NCBI GenBank assembly: GCA_921293015.1
Contig: OV121096.1
Span: 24,625,729 to 24,689,728 of the forward strand
Length of the DNA: 64,000 bases
DNA from: Phorcus lineatus
Lineage: Eukaryota > Mollusca > Gastropoda > Trochida > Trochidae
Direction of reading: 5' to 3'
Positions 24,600 to 38,256 of this stretch are shown in pieces. A model generated the notes under the pieces. It saw only the letters and a list, made by a program, of their open reading frames with translations. It made no database searches and was not told the origin of the DNA. The stretch's first letter is position 1. Every line of letters begins with the position of its first letter. The position numbers were made by a program, and so were the translations under genes.

Positions 24600-26089
24600 T
24601 GAACTCTGATCTTGATCAACATCCGCCCGATGATATCAATGAACTTTGTAATATCTACAATAAGGTGCTTTGTGAATTGCTAGACAAACACGCCCCAGAA
24701 AAGTTGAAGCATATACCTATGCGCTCTGATCCAACATGGATGATGACACCTGATATTCATGAAGCCCGCTGCAAAAGACGTCAAGCTGAGCGTCCATGGA
24801 GAAAGAGCCATCTAGAAATTCACAGACAGATCTACAAGACAGAAAGAAATCATGTAACAACATTGATTGGTATTTGCAAGCAACAGCATATATCTCAAAA
24901 GATCACCGAATCATCATCAAATCCAAAGGCACTGTATAAGATATTGTTAAAGCTCATGGGGAAGGAAAAGGATACGTCTCTACCCTCTTTAGACGACAAG
25001 CAACAGTTGGCAAATTCTTTTGCAAACTTCTTCTCAAAGAAAATCGAGCTGATACGTGAAGATCTCCTGAGGTTTGTTCAGCCGTGTGAGTCTGATCCGG
25101 CCAGTTCTAATGTTCCCCCTCTGTCCTGCTACAGACAACTCACAGAGCAGGATGTCCACCAGCTCATCAAGCGGAGCAAGCCAACCTCGTGTGCCTATGA
25201 TCCAGTTCCAACCTGCATCATAACTGAAAATCTTGACATCCTGTTGCCTACTCTAACTAGGCTTGTTAATGTCAGTCTCCAATCCGGTATCTTCCCTGAC
25301 CAACTAAAGCAAGCTATTGTCAAACCTCTGTTAAAAAAGAAGACTCTCAACCAAGAAGATCTCAAAAACTTTCGACCTGTGTCTAATCTTGCTTACTTGG
25401 GAAAACTCGTAGAGAAGGCTGTGGCATCTCAAATCCAAGAACATTTGAGTGAAAACAACTTGTACCCAAAGTTCCAGTCTGCATATCGACAGAAACACAG
25501 TACCGAAACGGCCCTCCTACGAGTGATAAATGACATCAGGTGTGGCGTTGACCAGGGGAATGTTGCACTACTGATTCTACTCGATCTTAGTGCGGCGTTC
25601 GATACGATAGACCACATCAACTTATTTCGACGATTGAACCTTGACTTTGGTTTCAGTGGAGTAGCAATGAGCTGGATCAAGTCCTATCTCTCCAACAGGC
25701 CGCAAACAGTTTTCGTAGATGGTTGCAAATCAACGTCCGTCCAACTCAACTATGGAGTCCCTCAGGGGTCTGTCTTAGGGCCGATCCTTTTCAGCATGTA
25801 CGTCGCACCACTAGAACACATACTTCATAGTCTACCACATCATTTTTATGCCGATGACTCGCAGCTGTCCAAGATATTCAGACCTACACCTTCTGATGCA
25901 GCCCAATCCGCTGAAGACATCACCGACTGCTGTTCTGACATTAAACAGTGGATGACTCAGAATACACTGAAGTTAAACGAAGAAAAGACTGAAGCCATTC
26001 TAATCGGACCAAAGAATAGGCGGTTGAATGCAAACATCAGCTCAGTAACAGTTGGACCAAGTGAGATTCCCCTCAGCAGTAAGGGTTAA
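24569..26089 (+). pseudogene. LINE reverse transcriptase segment
   Basis: An open run of 506 codons. RT motifs in order: NFRPVSNLAYLGKLVEK, FQSAYRQKHSTETALLRV, LILLDLSAAFDTIDH (first catalytic Asp), GVPQGSVLGPILFSMYV and FYADDSQ with the catalytic pair at about 25853-25858. It copies element RNA at the nicked target. The terminal residues (PLSSKG) run out of frame: the family sequence continues as RVKNLGVILD in the frame of the next segment, so a small indel lies at about 26078-26085. Confidence 0.92.
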
Positions 26090-26720
26090 GAATCTTGGCG
26101 TCATCCTGGACACTGATCTCTGCATGGAGTCCCATGTTAACTTTACCACTCAAACATGCTACCTTCAACTCTGCAATATTGGCAAGATCCGGAAATTCAT
26201 AACAAAAGAAGCAGCAGTTAAACTAGTCATCTCCCTTGTTATGTCAAAAATTGACTATTGTAACTCCTTGCTAACGGGTACATCCAAACAGACCATTGAC
26301 AAATTACAACGCCTGCAGAATACTGCAGCTCGCATTGTGACTCTCTCTCCAAGAAGATGTCACATTACGCCTATTCTCGCTTCTTTTCACTGGCTCCCAA
26401 TTCAGCAAAGAATTCAATACAAAGTTTTGTGTCTCACATACCAATGTGTCACTGGTACAGCTCCAACTTACCTTCAGGAACTCATAAAGGCTCACAATCC
26501 TGTCAGATCACTCAGATCCGCATCCCAACACCTGCTCCAAGTGCCAAATACAAAACTGAAAACTTACGGAGAACGATCTTCCTCTTCATCAGCAGCCAAA
26601 CTTTGGAATCCTCTTCCAATTGAAATAAAGACAGCCTCATCCCTGACTGTTTTTAAGAGACTGTTGAAAACTCATCTTTTCACCCAGGCTTTTTCTCTCT
26701 GCGCTACGAGCATGTCTTAA
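26052..26720 (+). pseudogene. LINE ORF2 C-terminal region
   Basis: From about 26085 it continues the RT polyprotein: VKNLGVILDTDLCMESHV, then MSKIDYCNSLLTG, LQNTAARIVT, HITPILASFHWLPIQQRI and AKLWNPLPIEIK. It ends KTHLFTQAF before the stop. These are conserved C-terminal blocks of CR1/L2-like LINEs without a zinc knuckle. The first dozen codons, before the frame joins, are not part of the protein. Confidence 0.88.
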
Positions 26721-26775
26721 CATGGAGACATTGCGCATTACAAATGGACTATTTATTTATTTTTATTTATATGAA

Positions 26776-29012
26776 TTAATTTACAGTTCCAAAACCTGCT
26801 TATGTTAGTTGATAAGACAGTCATCAATTTACAAAAACTCATGACTCCAAGTTGACGATTTCCAAAGTTGTAATGTCCTTACCTACCGTCTAATGTCTGC
26901 CATTCGATGGGCTTTGAAGGAAGGAAGTCGCCAAAGTGGTCTAGCTGCGTTGTATTTATTTGGATTTCTCTGTGTAATCAATGGTAACCTTTAGGTGACC
27001 TTTGTGATCAGAGAATCAAAGAAAGTAAAAAATGTCAGATTGCTAATCGTAAAAATGGAAACCTTTATCAATGCAAACAAACCGATAGTGTTGTAGTAAC
27101 TTAACCAAACTGACTATTAAATCAGTAAAAGATATTATAAATAAAGTAACACAAAAATATAAATTCTGTCAATCCGATAGTTTCAAAATAACTAATGCAA
27201 AATAATTTAAAAACAGAAAATAATTTAACATTGATATCGTGCAGGAAATATGGCAAAGAAAATCATTGCCTCTTATATATTGTGACTAACCTTTAGTATT
27301 TCGGTCTGTCATGAAATGTCCACCTCTGCTAGTGGAACATAGTTGTTTCGCTTAAACATTTTTTATTAAGATATATGTTTTATAAAGCAAATTTGTATAT
27401 ATACAATAACATACAAGACAGAGAAAATTTGTTGACTTATCTGAAAAATATGAAATGCATATGAATTAAAAACATTAACATTAGTTATGTTTATACGATA
27501 CTTTATGTTTGACATCCCTGACCTTCTTCTCTATACAACGGTACGTGATCAATCTGATTAAACAAGAACAATTATATTTTTCCGATTGAACTATGTCAAT
27601 GTTATTATATTATATGAAACTGTAACAACTACCTTAATCAATCATAATTTTTCAGATTTATACTTTTGAACAATTATTTATATCTGAAAAGAAAGACCAG
27701 GAACTTTGGTTATTGCTCAAAATATAACTTGACATATTCATCGTAAGTACACATGTTCAGCACTGCACTTTTTATATTTAAAGTGACATAATCCAGGTGA
27801 ATACCTCACTTGATATATATGTCACATTTAATTTCGCAAACAAGTACATGAATGATTTGATCATTGTAATATTTAAGATTGTCAAAAGTGGACCAGACTT
27901 CAATCAGAAAATTCAAATCTCCATGACCCGTTTTGTGAATACGACACATTACGAGTATACAAATGCAAATATCTGATCAATACAATATATATATTTTGGA
28001 CTACTAATATATACGTTTGTTGAAACTTGAACTGACATTACCTCAGCTGTAATTTGGTTTGATTTTCTGGTTTGGTCATGTTTTAGCATTTTATATTTAA
28101 AATCATCCCTCGGGAGGTCAATATTTATGAGATATATTAATCCAATACCTACACCCCGGTTTAATGTCTACTTTATATCCAAATGTGCTTCCCGTGCTGT
28201 ACAGAAATTAGATTACCTTGTCAATATTGGAAGTGGTAATTGGTAAATTTGATTATCATTACTGGTGATCTATGATAATGTGATCCAATGGTTATTGTGT
28301 TAAATATCTATACCTCTAGTAGGCCAAAACTTTCAATAAATTTTTATATTTAAGCATATTTCAAGAGTAAACCCGTTTGTGACGTGGCCCTTTGGACACT
28401 GTTTAAAATTAACAAAACTCACTAAGAAGCTATAATGCCCTTTCGGCATACACTTTCCTGATTAAGAGACGTAGTATGAAAAACGTATGAATTTATTTAT
28501 TATTGTGCATGTATATAGAATGGTATTTGTCCTTATATGTCACAATGTATCTCATCCTTTATATATATGCAAGAAAAAAGTGAAAGAAAAAAAACAAAAA
28601 CAAGAGACGTGGCTTGAATGCAATAATTTCGGAGGAGATCGAATAAAATAGTTAACTGCATCTCCTACCTTAAAAGAGGAAAATTGATTTTCGCATATTT
28701 TTTATAGTTGTTCATGTGACATTTAGAAATCCCTGAGGCTGGCTATCATTTACGAACTGTCCTCGGCGAAAACTATATATTTAAGAAAATGGGATGTAAG
28801 GAATTATGAAACTGAAAGAAAGTTCATCACCCTTGAATAATTATCATTACACTCGTTACTCACAGCCAATAAAATATTTGTTGATGTACAAATCGCTAGT
28901 TAAGATCAACTGAAAAAAAATACTCTGGGAACCCATTGACTTCTTTTAAAAAAAGAATGCTTAAAATGATAATAAAGTCAACTTGTCTTTTAGTTAATCG
29001 GCACTCAATATT
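26776..29012. other. Gene-free AT-rich DNA
   Basis: No recognisable gene, RNA or element. Base composition is very AT-rich throughout. Confidence 0.45.
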
Positions 29013-29128
29013 TGGTGAGTTGGTGAGTTGGGGTTTAACGTGCTTTGAACAATATTTCAGTTATTAAACAGAGTGGACAGATAAGGGAGAAAGGGATCGA
29101 AAGGTTAAGGGAAAAGACGGACCAAAAC
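29013..29128 (-). mobile_element. SINE family B fragment
   Basis: TGGTGAGTTGGGGTTTAACG, then ATTTCAGTTATTAAACAGAG and GGGAAAAGACGGACC, matches the SINE in the MITE at 5319. Only the tail-proximal part remains. Confidence 0.6.
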
Positions 29129-30752
29129 AATGATTACTATTATCCAGATATCGAGTGTATTCGACTATATCAAATATTGAAAAAAGCTTTTAATTGATTG
29201 TTAATCAAACAATCCGTAAGAAATATTAAGATCTAATGGAAGGTTATCAATGCCCAGAGGAATATTGGAGGCCAATATGGTCAGTCATAAGTTTGTATTA
29301 TTCCTTAGGTGGTTTGACCTGGCCATCCTTAATTTGGCTAAAGCCCATACAAGGGCGAGATGATAATCCTATTGAAGCTTTATAATCCTTGGCGACTGAC
29401 CTGGTCTTCTTTCCATACTTGATGAAATGGGATTTGACACAAATACAATTTATCTCATTGATTCGATGTGATTATCGAATTTATGGAATAAGTATGGGAG
29501 AGTCTTTATATATATGGTCTATACGGGTAAACTATTTATATTATAGTCAACTGCAGACAGGTGAAATGTTTCACTCTTTGAAGTGTTCAACCACTGGAAT
29601 TCATAAACGACCTCTTTAAAATTATCTTCAGATATTTCTTTTTCACTTAAAATTTAAGACATAATCTAGAAATAATCAAGCTGTAATAAGCATTGCCTTG
29701 TAATCAAAGATTAAATTTATTTTGATGACCCGTTGGTGCTTAGTTAAGACATACTGGTATCCAGTTGAAGGCATCTATCATACGTCATAGACTTATGATC
29801 TTAATCCCAACATGAAGTTTAACTCACAGTCAGTAGTCTTTACATTTTAGATAAGGCATTCTAGTCCGCAATCTTTATAATATTTCCAAGAAAAGTTCCA
29901 TGGCATATGGAAATATATATTGTAATCCTCAGTGAATATGAAGTAGTTTTATTTATTTTTTTATTAAATTCTGTTTAAGTCTTTCTGTCATATATTGAGA
30001 GAGAAAAATACTGGTATAATAGCCTGAGGAATTGCAAACTGTTGACCTTTTTTTACCAATTCCACTGACCACAATGTCAAGACACCGACTCTTGCCTAGA
30101 GGGTTGTTTTGGACAACCAGGGGTTGTGGGCCAAATGTCATTCTTAGAGTGTTTTCAGTAATGTCAACCATTGTTACTGAAAGCTTTCTCATAAACTGAA
30201 AAATACAGAAATACATTTTCTGTCAATAATTTGTACTGACGCAAATGTGACTCCATAAGTATTCATGATAGATCCTGTTTGTGAGCGGCTTGTGTAGTTT
30301 CGAATGTGGTGCTTATTTCATCATAGATTAACTTTGAATTTGAATAAAAGTTATTGGAAAACATAAACAACAAAATTACAGAACATTGATGACATTATGA
30401 TAAAGATAACTTAAAAAGGTTAATTTATCCAATTGGACTTTATCATACCTTTTACCTTTCTTATTTCCCCCCTATTTTTATGTATCAAGAATTCATTACA
30501 TTCATAACTCATCAATTATAAATAAAGGACTTCTTCTGTCAACTTAAAATTGGTTTGAATGGAGCAGAATAAATGGTAAATAGAGGTTTAACAAAAAAGA
30601 CCGCCGTCTCTATATATTGACATGTTGTAAATTTTCTGGCAAAGGATGTGTTGGTTTGTTTTAAACATATTTTAAACACAAACCAATCAGGAACTTCCTA
30701 TCCTTTGTGTGAGGAAATACATATGCAACCATATGACGAACTAAACAGAAAA
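29129..30752. other. Gene-free DNA with a small fold-back
   Basis: The only structure I see is an imperfect hairpin at 30640-30717: CAAAGGAT pairs with ATCCTTTG outside, and TTGGTTTGTTTTAAA pairs with TTTAAACACAAACCAA inside. No gene. Confidence 0.45.
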
Positions 30753-31249
30753 TGTCAAAATTTTAATAACCTCTCGGAACAAAGTGTTTTTAGCTACGAT
30801 ATCAAATTCCAATGAAATATTCCTGCTATATAACAAAAGCGAACTAAACAAAAAATGATGAAGAAAGGCGAGTAACTAGAATTAAATTCAATACATATGT
30901 ATCTGGTTTATGAAAAATCCTTTGGAATCACGAATGAAAGATTGTTTTTATATGAATACATTTAGATTTTAACAAAATGTTGAGTCTACATTGCATTAAT
31001 TAGAATTAGTTTATTGTGTCGTTTTAAATATGATTGTTGACAGATAGGTACATTTTCTCATTCGAAGTTTACACATAACAGCACACTCGTGTAGAATCAA
31101 ACACATTTTCTGAGCTTCCGTATATAATCTTTATTAAATTGTATATTGTTACGAGTGTCCAAATTTTAGTAACGTCTCGGAACAAAGTTTCTTTTTTTTT
31201 TTTACGATATCAAATTCCAATGATTTAATTCCTGTTACATAACAAAAGC
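30753..31249 (+). repeat. Local direct duplication, about 90 bp, 405 bp apart
   Basis: Units 30753-30842 and 31156-31249 both contain TCTCGGAACAAAGT, ACGATATCAAATTCCAATGA and ATAACAAAAGCG. The copies are clearly diverged. Confidence 0.75.
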
Positions 31250-34200
31250 GTGTCGTCAGTAAGTTCACGGTTGTTGTTTTTTGTACGTCCATACAAAATG
31301 TATTCGAATCATTTTATTTTCCAACTAAAGGTTTAATGTGTCCTGATGTCGCTAATGTCGTGCTGAAAGTAATTTGTTTGAAATAAGCAAAAGTAAATGA
31401 ATTATAAACAGAAACAGTCGTCAAATCGACAGAGCCTTTAAAACAATATATGTGCTGAATTGGTGTTGAAAATCTAAGAAATTCTAATTCAAAAAATATT
31501 CCTGAACATAGTCAAGGTTATATCGATTAATTGATGTTTTAATATTTGTAAATTCAACATGTGCAATTAGTTAAAGCCAATGATTTTTTTAGTTTATCTT
31601 ATCATTTCGCTAAATATTCACTCACCTACAACATTGAATAGAAATCGAAAGTAACGAGAAAAGCTCCATCGTATACAGATGCAATGGTACATACACCGCT
31701 TCGGTTTATCATTTCCCAGACAATCTACACTTCACACTCTCCGTCGACTGACATTTAAACCAATTTTGGGTGTTACGGAAAACAGCCCTTAAGGGATGTG
31801 TGGGCCTAACTGAAGGTCGCTGATGTCCAGAGGTGCCTGGTTAGTACAACTGGTCAGTACTACTGGTCATTGATCTGTCAAAGGTCTGAAATCCCCTTTA
31901 GGTCGTTTGACCTGTCCTTTAAATCTCAATTCAAACTGTTAAGAGCCTAAAGGGAACCGGTTCACTACCTGGAAAGCAGCGATTTCGTTAGGTAGTTCAT
32001 AATTATGTGTAACCCAACGTTTCAATCCTTTAAAACAACATAAGTTGTCTTCGGTGAAACTTCAAATTTTTTTTACTGTAATAACAAATGTTGCTCTCCA
32101 GGTACGACCCCAAGGGAACCATGTGTTTGAAAATAATTTTACAGTAGATAAATATAAATCAATGGTCAGGACTAAGTGATACAAATTTGCATTATGGTGG
32201 AGTATACATAGTTTGAATGAACTTTATATACATGCATACTGTACTAAAAAATCAAATGGCTGAATATATAATTTGTTGGTAAAAGTTGGTAAATTATAAT
32301 GACCAAGTTTTAATGAGCAATTAATGTAAAAGTTTTCGAGATAACGGTAGCTGCCATATCGGATAACAGCAAAGCCGTTTAATTTCAAATGAATCCATAT
32401 TGTTATTTGCAATTACTTTCACACATTTTCAAGATTCTTTGATATTAATTAAGGGCAGAGTAACTGCAGATATGTATAAGAAAATATGTTTTAATAACAA
32501 ATATTTGTTTTTAACCTCCTTATCGCTTGACGTTTGTATGACTAACATTAATATTGTTTACTTTTATTATTTCCAAGCAATTTGAGGATTCCATTCTCAA
32601 TTTGTATCTTCAAAAGAGAAATGAAGTTGTTTAATCAAACTCGTCGAATTGAAATAACGATTTCAATATCCTTATGATGACGATACTTGATTATATACCA
32701 TCGGCACAGTACCTAATGGCAGAGAAAACTAACCAATGAACCTCTTTCCTTTACTTGTAAACTTCTTTAAAACATATGAATGTTTTATGTGTCAGTTCTA
32801 ACAATGACACAATTTTGACTTTCGTGCCTGCATCACAACACTGCTTCCGACTGAGACATACACAGTCCCTTATACAATCACATTGTGTGGCTAGTGAAAG
32901 AGGAGTACGTGAAGTGGTGTTGGTGAGTCCTCGTACAGCATGGTAATCTAATCAATGACTGGCTTTATTACCAGTGAGGCAAAAGTACACAATCTTTGGA
33001 CACTTGAAGGTTGAAAATGAACATTTGTTGCAAGCCAGCATCCACGGACGATTACTTGGACAACTTCACACACTTGTGAGATGAATGGTGTCACTACCTG
33101 GGAAGGGCTTACCTAAATTGGACAACATGTTCCCAATACTTTTCTTTAATGAATTAAAAAATCAATATATCGTTCATTCAGACAATCCTACAGTGACAAA
33201 TATTGATCTCCCTTTATTTGAATTCAGATGTTCAGTCACAAAATTATGAATTATGAGAGTTAGTCCTATATTGTTCTGAAATATTCGCTTATATGTTCTG
33301 AAGATGGATAAATGATAATGGATAAACTCGTTTGTTTTCCATATAAATAAGAACCCAACTCTTAAAGGTATTCTAGGTAAAGTTGTTCGATCATGTAGAG
33401 GAACCTTCAAATTGTTGATTTTGCAGTAAAAATCTTACAAAATAAAACTTCACATCAAATAAAAATAAAGATTGTGGATACATTTTGTTTAGAACCTCCC
33501 AATCATTTTAATGTTGTGATGATTAAACGGACGGAAATGTCTTGAAAAATGAATTTTTTATAAGGAAATCTCAAGTTTTTTTCGGGGAATAGGGTAGATC
33601 TAAACATTGAATTTAAAATGATTTTAAAGTTCTAGAACATGTCCATGTTTGCTTTGTTCTTGAGTTCGATCAGTTATTGTGATGAAGAAAAGTAATGGCC
33701 ATTTTTGGTTGCACAGCCCTGTTTTCATGGCGTGTCGGCCACCATTGTTGTTAAATCATTAAATATATTTACCACAAGCCCGATACACGGCTGTTCCATG
33801 TCCAGAATAGTGTCTCTTCAAACATTTCATGGTTGTGATCAAACTGCCAAAACTATATGTAAACACACGGACCAACCGAAAATCCGAAATAATTAACCTC
33901 ACACATGTACAGTTCCTGACAAAACCAATTTATGTGTGACATGACTTAGATATTGTATACCTAGTATATTTACTCTTCCACTTAAAACAATTGTCATAAT
34001 AGAGAGTTTGCTGACATGAACATCTGTGGGAAGTGGCTGCAATTGTGACGGCGGTTCTAACTTTGTGACGTCACAGCTACACCTTTTGTGATGTCATATG
34101 TGTAGCTGAATAACACACGAGCTTGATAAAGCTGTATTGATTTTTGATAAAGAGTGATCGATAAACCATACAACACAATGTCACCACGCTTTCAATATGC

Positions 34201-34376
34201 ATTATCATGTTCTCCAGGCTCTGTCGTCAATTTTCAAAGCGCTAGCTTAACGTTTTTTTTTGGTTGTGACAGGTATTTTACATCAAGTGGGATCTGTTTT
34301 TTTATGAGAAAATGTATCGAGTGATAATGTATTTGCATAACATGAGTCTAACAACGAAAGTCATTCATGAATATAT
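31250..34376. other. Gene-free DNA
   Basis: No recognisable gene. A CRE-like palindrome TGACGTCA lies at 34066-34073 with TGATGTCA about 20 bases on; without a nearby gene it is not called as a regulatory site. Confidence 0.45.
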
Positions 34377-34627
34377 GGTGAGGTGAATTGGGGTTAAACA
34401 CCGCTTTCAAGAGTATAATTGCAGGGAGATATCCCGCAACACCATGGTAGCTATGCCTAAGCTTGATCTAGCGAACCATGGGTTGGTATTGCGCTGAAAT
34501 TAAGTGTAGATTACACGATAATCTTACTGCGTGTAGAACAGTTCTCTAATGCAGACAAAGTAGCCATTGGCGGGATTCGAACAGCTGTCCTCTTGATATG
34601 AAGCCGAACGCGCTATCCCGCTCCCGA
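34377..34627 (-). mobile_element. SINE family A, internally deleted copy
   Basis: On the minus strand the tRNA-like head (GATAGCGCG and a B box GTTCGAATCC at 34581-34572) is followed by TACACGCAGTAAGATTATC, the CAGCGC-like body and the tail CTTGAAAGCGGTGTTTAACC. It is shorter in the middle than the copy at 10368 and well diverged, so it is older. Confidence 0.8.
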
Positions 34628-36242
34628 TATGAGTGATGTTGCTCTTTTATATCCCACAATCAAAAGGTTTTCAGTTGCCGAGATAGAGTTGATGACGAAC
34701 CAGGTCCCGGTTGACCATTAAATGCATCATCACAAATTATCGAGAGTCTGATTATGAACGACCGACAATTCGCTAAACGATTCACAGCTGGGGTGGCTTC
34801 GATTATCCTACGATTTAAAGAAAATGCTAGGGGTTTGAGCACGATCAGAACCTTTCAAGAAACATAATGTCACAAGAGAAGCCATCCTTATTTTGACCCG
34901 AACCGAAAGTTTCCTGACGCCAACGATTGAAATTAATTACAGGCTGACCACTTTCAGCCAGAGGCAATGGACCAGTCGAAGAGGTGGAAGCACGTGACGT
35001 CAATGACCCCAAAGAATCTAATAACAGCAGAAACATTTATGGTCACAATATTGTGGTGATTCCAGCATATTTGGGCCTCCCTAAAATATTACATACTGGT
35101 ATTGATGAAAAAGATAGTCTTACAATTGGTAACATTTAGTTTCATTTTTTTGAAATATTGCTACAGAGCCTTCAAAAATTACATGACCAAAATTTCTCCA
35201 GATTTGCAGCAATGTCACAAATCCTGCACTTTTACTCATTCTTTTCAGATGGACCTCTTAATAGACAGGAAACTTTAACAGCGTTAATATTCACTTTAAA
35301 AACTATGATCTTTTTTTTGCAAAGGCAGCCATGTTGATGGTTTTTAGTATATTCAGTTTACTTTTCAAAATCATGTGTGCTCATATTGCAATCATACTAA
35401 GATGCAATAATCTGATACTTTATGAAAAGTCCTAAATATGTGTCTAAATATATATCTTCGGCTTATTGAATATTTGGATTTAGATATAACAGTGCCAATT
35501 GTGCTTAAAACATGTGGGAAAACCATAATTTTTCTCTTATCGCCAGTTTTATTGATTTCCAACACAAACACATGAATGATCAATATTCTAGCGAATCAAT
35601 CCTTTGTTTGGTTCTGTTAAAACAACAATACACAACACTTGTTGACTTTCGTGCTGACATGTGAATGTCAAACTTATCCGGTAGTGAATTATTTATTGTA
35701 AATTTCTTACAGCGTGCTTTATTGGTTCTGTTTATGAATATTAATTATGATAATTATTTTATGCAAGTGTAGGTAATATGCGATATTTAATAATTGGAAG
35801 AAATTCCATTCAAATCTTTATTTTCTATTGCTTTCTTCAATTCATTGAATGAAACTGATTTTTTTCAAATGAGAAAACCTTGACAATACCTTTATGGGTT
35901 TGGACATGATAGGTTACAATTAAATGATAAATTATGATTTGACAAATACTATGGATAAAGAGTTAGATAATTATATATAACATATGTTTATCCCTATATA
36001 TGAACAAAGACAATGTTAAATGGGAAAAATTGTCTTATCGGGTGAATTCATTCATATGTGATTTCAAATATGAAAGATTATCTCTACTTCTAATTTCCAT
36101 CTAATCAATTTTGATTTAGCATCTGTATTTAACTGTTTGCACTTGATATGCACATTCAGTCAATTTGGTTTATTCATGCGTTCCACCTTTCAAGCTATTT
36201 ACTAAGTAAACAACAAGCTCGATCGCTCTGTTTTCAAACAGG
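34628..36242. other. Gene-free DNA with a GC-richer patch
   Basis: At 34680-35040 the DNA is GC-richer and holds a TGACGTCA near 34996-35003. Short open frames on both strands show no similarity I recognise. The rest is plain AT-rich sequence. Confidence 0.4.
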
Positions 36243-36515
36243 AACTGTGATTGATTGATTAATCGAATCTTTATTCACCATGGCGGAAATTCTAAAACAG
36301 CAATGATGAAAATTTCATTTGTCCTTTGTCCGCTGAATTTTAAAACAACAATAGATGGAATTCTTCCAAGTGACCCTTTCCGTAATAGCTTTGCGAATAT
36401 TCTATACAGATTAAACATAATTGTAGACAGACAGATGGTTTATTTGAGTCTCGTATCACATAAAATACACATAAATGTACAATATAAAACGGCTCTAAGG
36501 GTCATGAGAGACTAG
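36243..36515 (-). repeat. Possible LINE 3' end with (ATCA)n tail
   Basis: On the minus strand the segment ends GAATAAAGATTCGATTAATC followed by AATCAATCA, a poly(A)-signal-like motif with a short tandem tail. Coding sequence cannot be recognised upstream of it. Confidence 0.35.
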
Positions 36516-37484
36516 AGTAAGAGATTTCTCTCCACAAGGTAGCACCGTCATAAATTCATATACAAACCTCTGTTCTGATACAAGCTCTTCTCGGGCTACT
36601 GGGATGTTCCCCTTTCCCTAGAGATATGAAAGAATAACAGTTCTTAATATTCATTTTTTTATTGTTGTTTTTTTACGGAATAAAACATTTTATTGATCCT
36701 AGTTACGCACTATATCAATCAAATCATAATTCTAAATCATAATCTCTGAAAACTTTCCAAATGAAACATGTCTATCATTATATATCCATCTCAGCTATAG
36801 AGAAGTCTTGATACATTTAACACTGATGTAGATTTTGATATTTGTAGATATGAGATATTCTACTTTTAAATGCAATTGTTTAACTTCTATCAAACTTTAT
36901 CAAAAGTTTGAATTTCTGCTTCATTTAGAAGTGATTACTTCAGCTTATTACTTGATATTTGTGTAAGTCTTGAGAGCTGATTAAAAGTTTGAACAGAAAT
37001 CCCGTATCTTGGATTCTGTTGACACTTACCTAGCTTGGTAGAAGCTAGTTTTTATTTAAGATGCTTTTTATTTATATTCTATTAAAATATGAAATTAGTA
37101 TCAAAGTCTCCAAGTCGAATTAAATTCAGTATTAGGGGCCTCGTGGCCCAGAGTACAACAGTATTGAAATAAAATTTTGGCTGTGCGGAATACAAGAATA
37201 TAATTTTGAAAGAATATCTAAATTTTACAAACGAAGACATGAAGTGCTATGAAAGTTTTTTGAGCACATGGACATAATTGAGATTTAGAAAGATAACTGT
37301 AACCAAATATAGGAACAAAAACATTGCGTTAAAGAATTTAATTAGTTTCTTTAGAACGGTGGATAAAAGAATTGATTTCTAATCAAAACCTCCCCCAGTG
37401 ACAAATTGGCCTGACCGTTAATTATGTGTAAAACGATAAAGACTTAGTACACGATGTTAGCTGAACACTTCAATGTCATGGCAA
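36516..37484. other. Gene-free DNA
   Basis: Nothing recognised beyond AT-rich unique-looking sequence. Confidence 0.4.
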
Positions 37485-38103
37485 CAATAACAACAATCAA
37501 CTTTATTACACCGAAAGTTTACAAATACATGTAAAGCATAACGGGATTAACAAGTACAAAATATTTACAAAAGGAGTGAAAGTGATCGTTCTTCCAGCCA
37601 TTACATTAATTTACAGTGGAAAGAATACATATAATAAATTTACATAGATTTCTTAATTGTGTTACATTGTTAGTTTTGAAAAGTTGAGACAGTTTGTAAA
37701 AGTTGGGTGCAACAGTATAATATTTCTTGAGATATATATTTCTATGTGTAATAAATAATTGACATTCAAATAAATAATGAAATTCGTCACCAATAGTATT
37801 ACAAAATGTACAAATTCGATCATTATGATTAATATTTTTCCATCGGCCAGTTTCAATTGGTAATTTATGGTTTGATGTTCTGAATTTTATTAAAGCAGAA
37901 AACATTTTTGGACTTAATTTTCTTTGTAACCATGATATAGTGCAGGTAGATTGTAAACAAGAGTACATATTTCCTTTATTTGATGTCATCATTGTTTCAT
38001 AAATAGATTGCAGAGATTGATCGTGTAGACGTAGTTTTGTAGAATTTTTAAACCAAGAATGGCAAGATACAGGAGAGTCGATAGATTTAATAACACACCT
38101 CAA
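37485..38103 (-). pseudogene. LINE ORF2 3' fragment with zinc knuckle
   Basis: The minus-strand ORF (38103-37606, 165 codons) reads FSALIKFRTSNHKLPIETGR, then RICTFCNTIGDEFHYLFEC, a CX2C...HX4C knuckle near the C-terminus of many LINE polyproteins. The DNA then runs into a 3' UTR ending AATAAAGTTGATTGTTGTT at about 37485-37505, a short tandem tail. No RT motifs lie upstream, so this is a 5'-truncated copy. The fragment resembles those at 49430 and 51317 in layout. Confidence 0.75.
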
Positions 38104-38211
38104 ACAGCCACATTCTTCTGACTGAGATCATGCTATCCTAGTTTTAGAAATATTCAGTATGGCTAATATTTACATCCCTCGATAAGCCTGCTCATGCATG
38201 ACCATTTCGTA

Positions 38212-38256
38212 TAGGTGAGATGATATTGGGTTTGACGTCGCTTTCAAGAGTATTCC
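38212..38256 (-). repeat. SINE family A tail fragment
   Basis: GGTGAGATGATATTGGGTTT and GACGTCGCTTTCAAGAGTAT are the reverse complement of the family A tail. No body follows. Confidence 0.6.

Larger units (their letters stand above)
22893..26775 (+). mobile_element. Nearly full-length CR1/L2-like LINE, inactive
   Basis: Order: two 5' monomers (22893-23297), an upstream ORF segment (to 23928), an apurinic-type endonuclease (about 23943-24560), reverse transcriptase (about 25100-25950), a C-terminal domain (to 26720), and a short 3' end with (ATTT)n-like sequence (about 26748-26775). The endonuclease-then-RT order, the NLSPLNIQSARNK start, the FYADD box and the C-terminal phrases DYCNSLL and ASFHWLPIQQR are typical of the CR1/L2 group of the Jockey superfamily. 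The clade is judged by eye. It is about 3.9 kb, close to full size, but several breaks make it inactive. Confidence 0.85.

Noticed and set aside
34660-35036. Two minus-strand ORFs in a GC-richer patch with a CRE-like site
   Set aside because: No recognised domain on either strand and no splice partners; TGACGTCA occurs several times in the window without genes.
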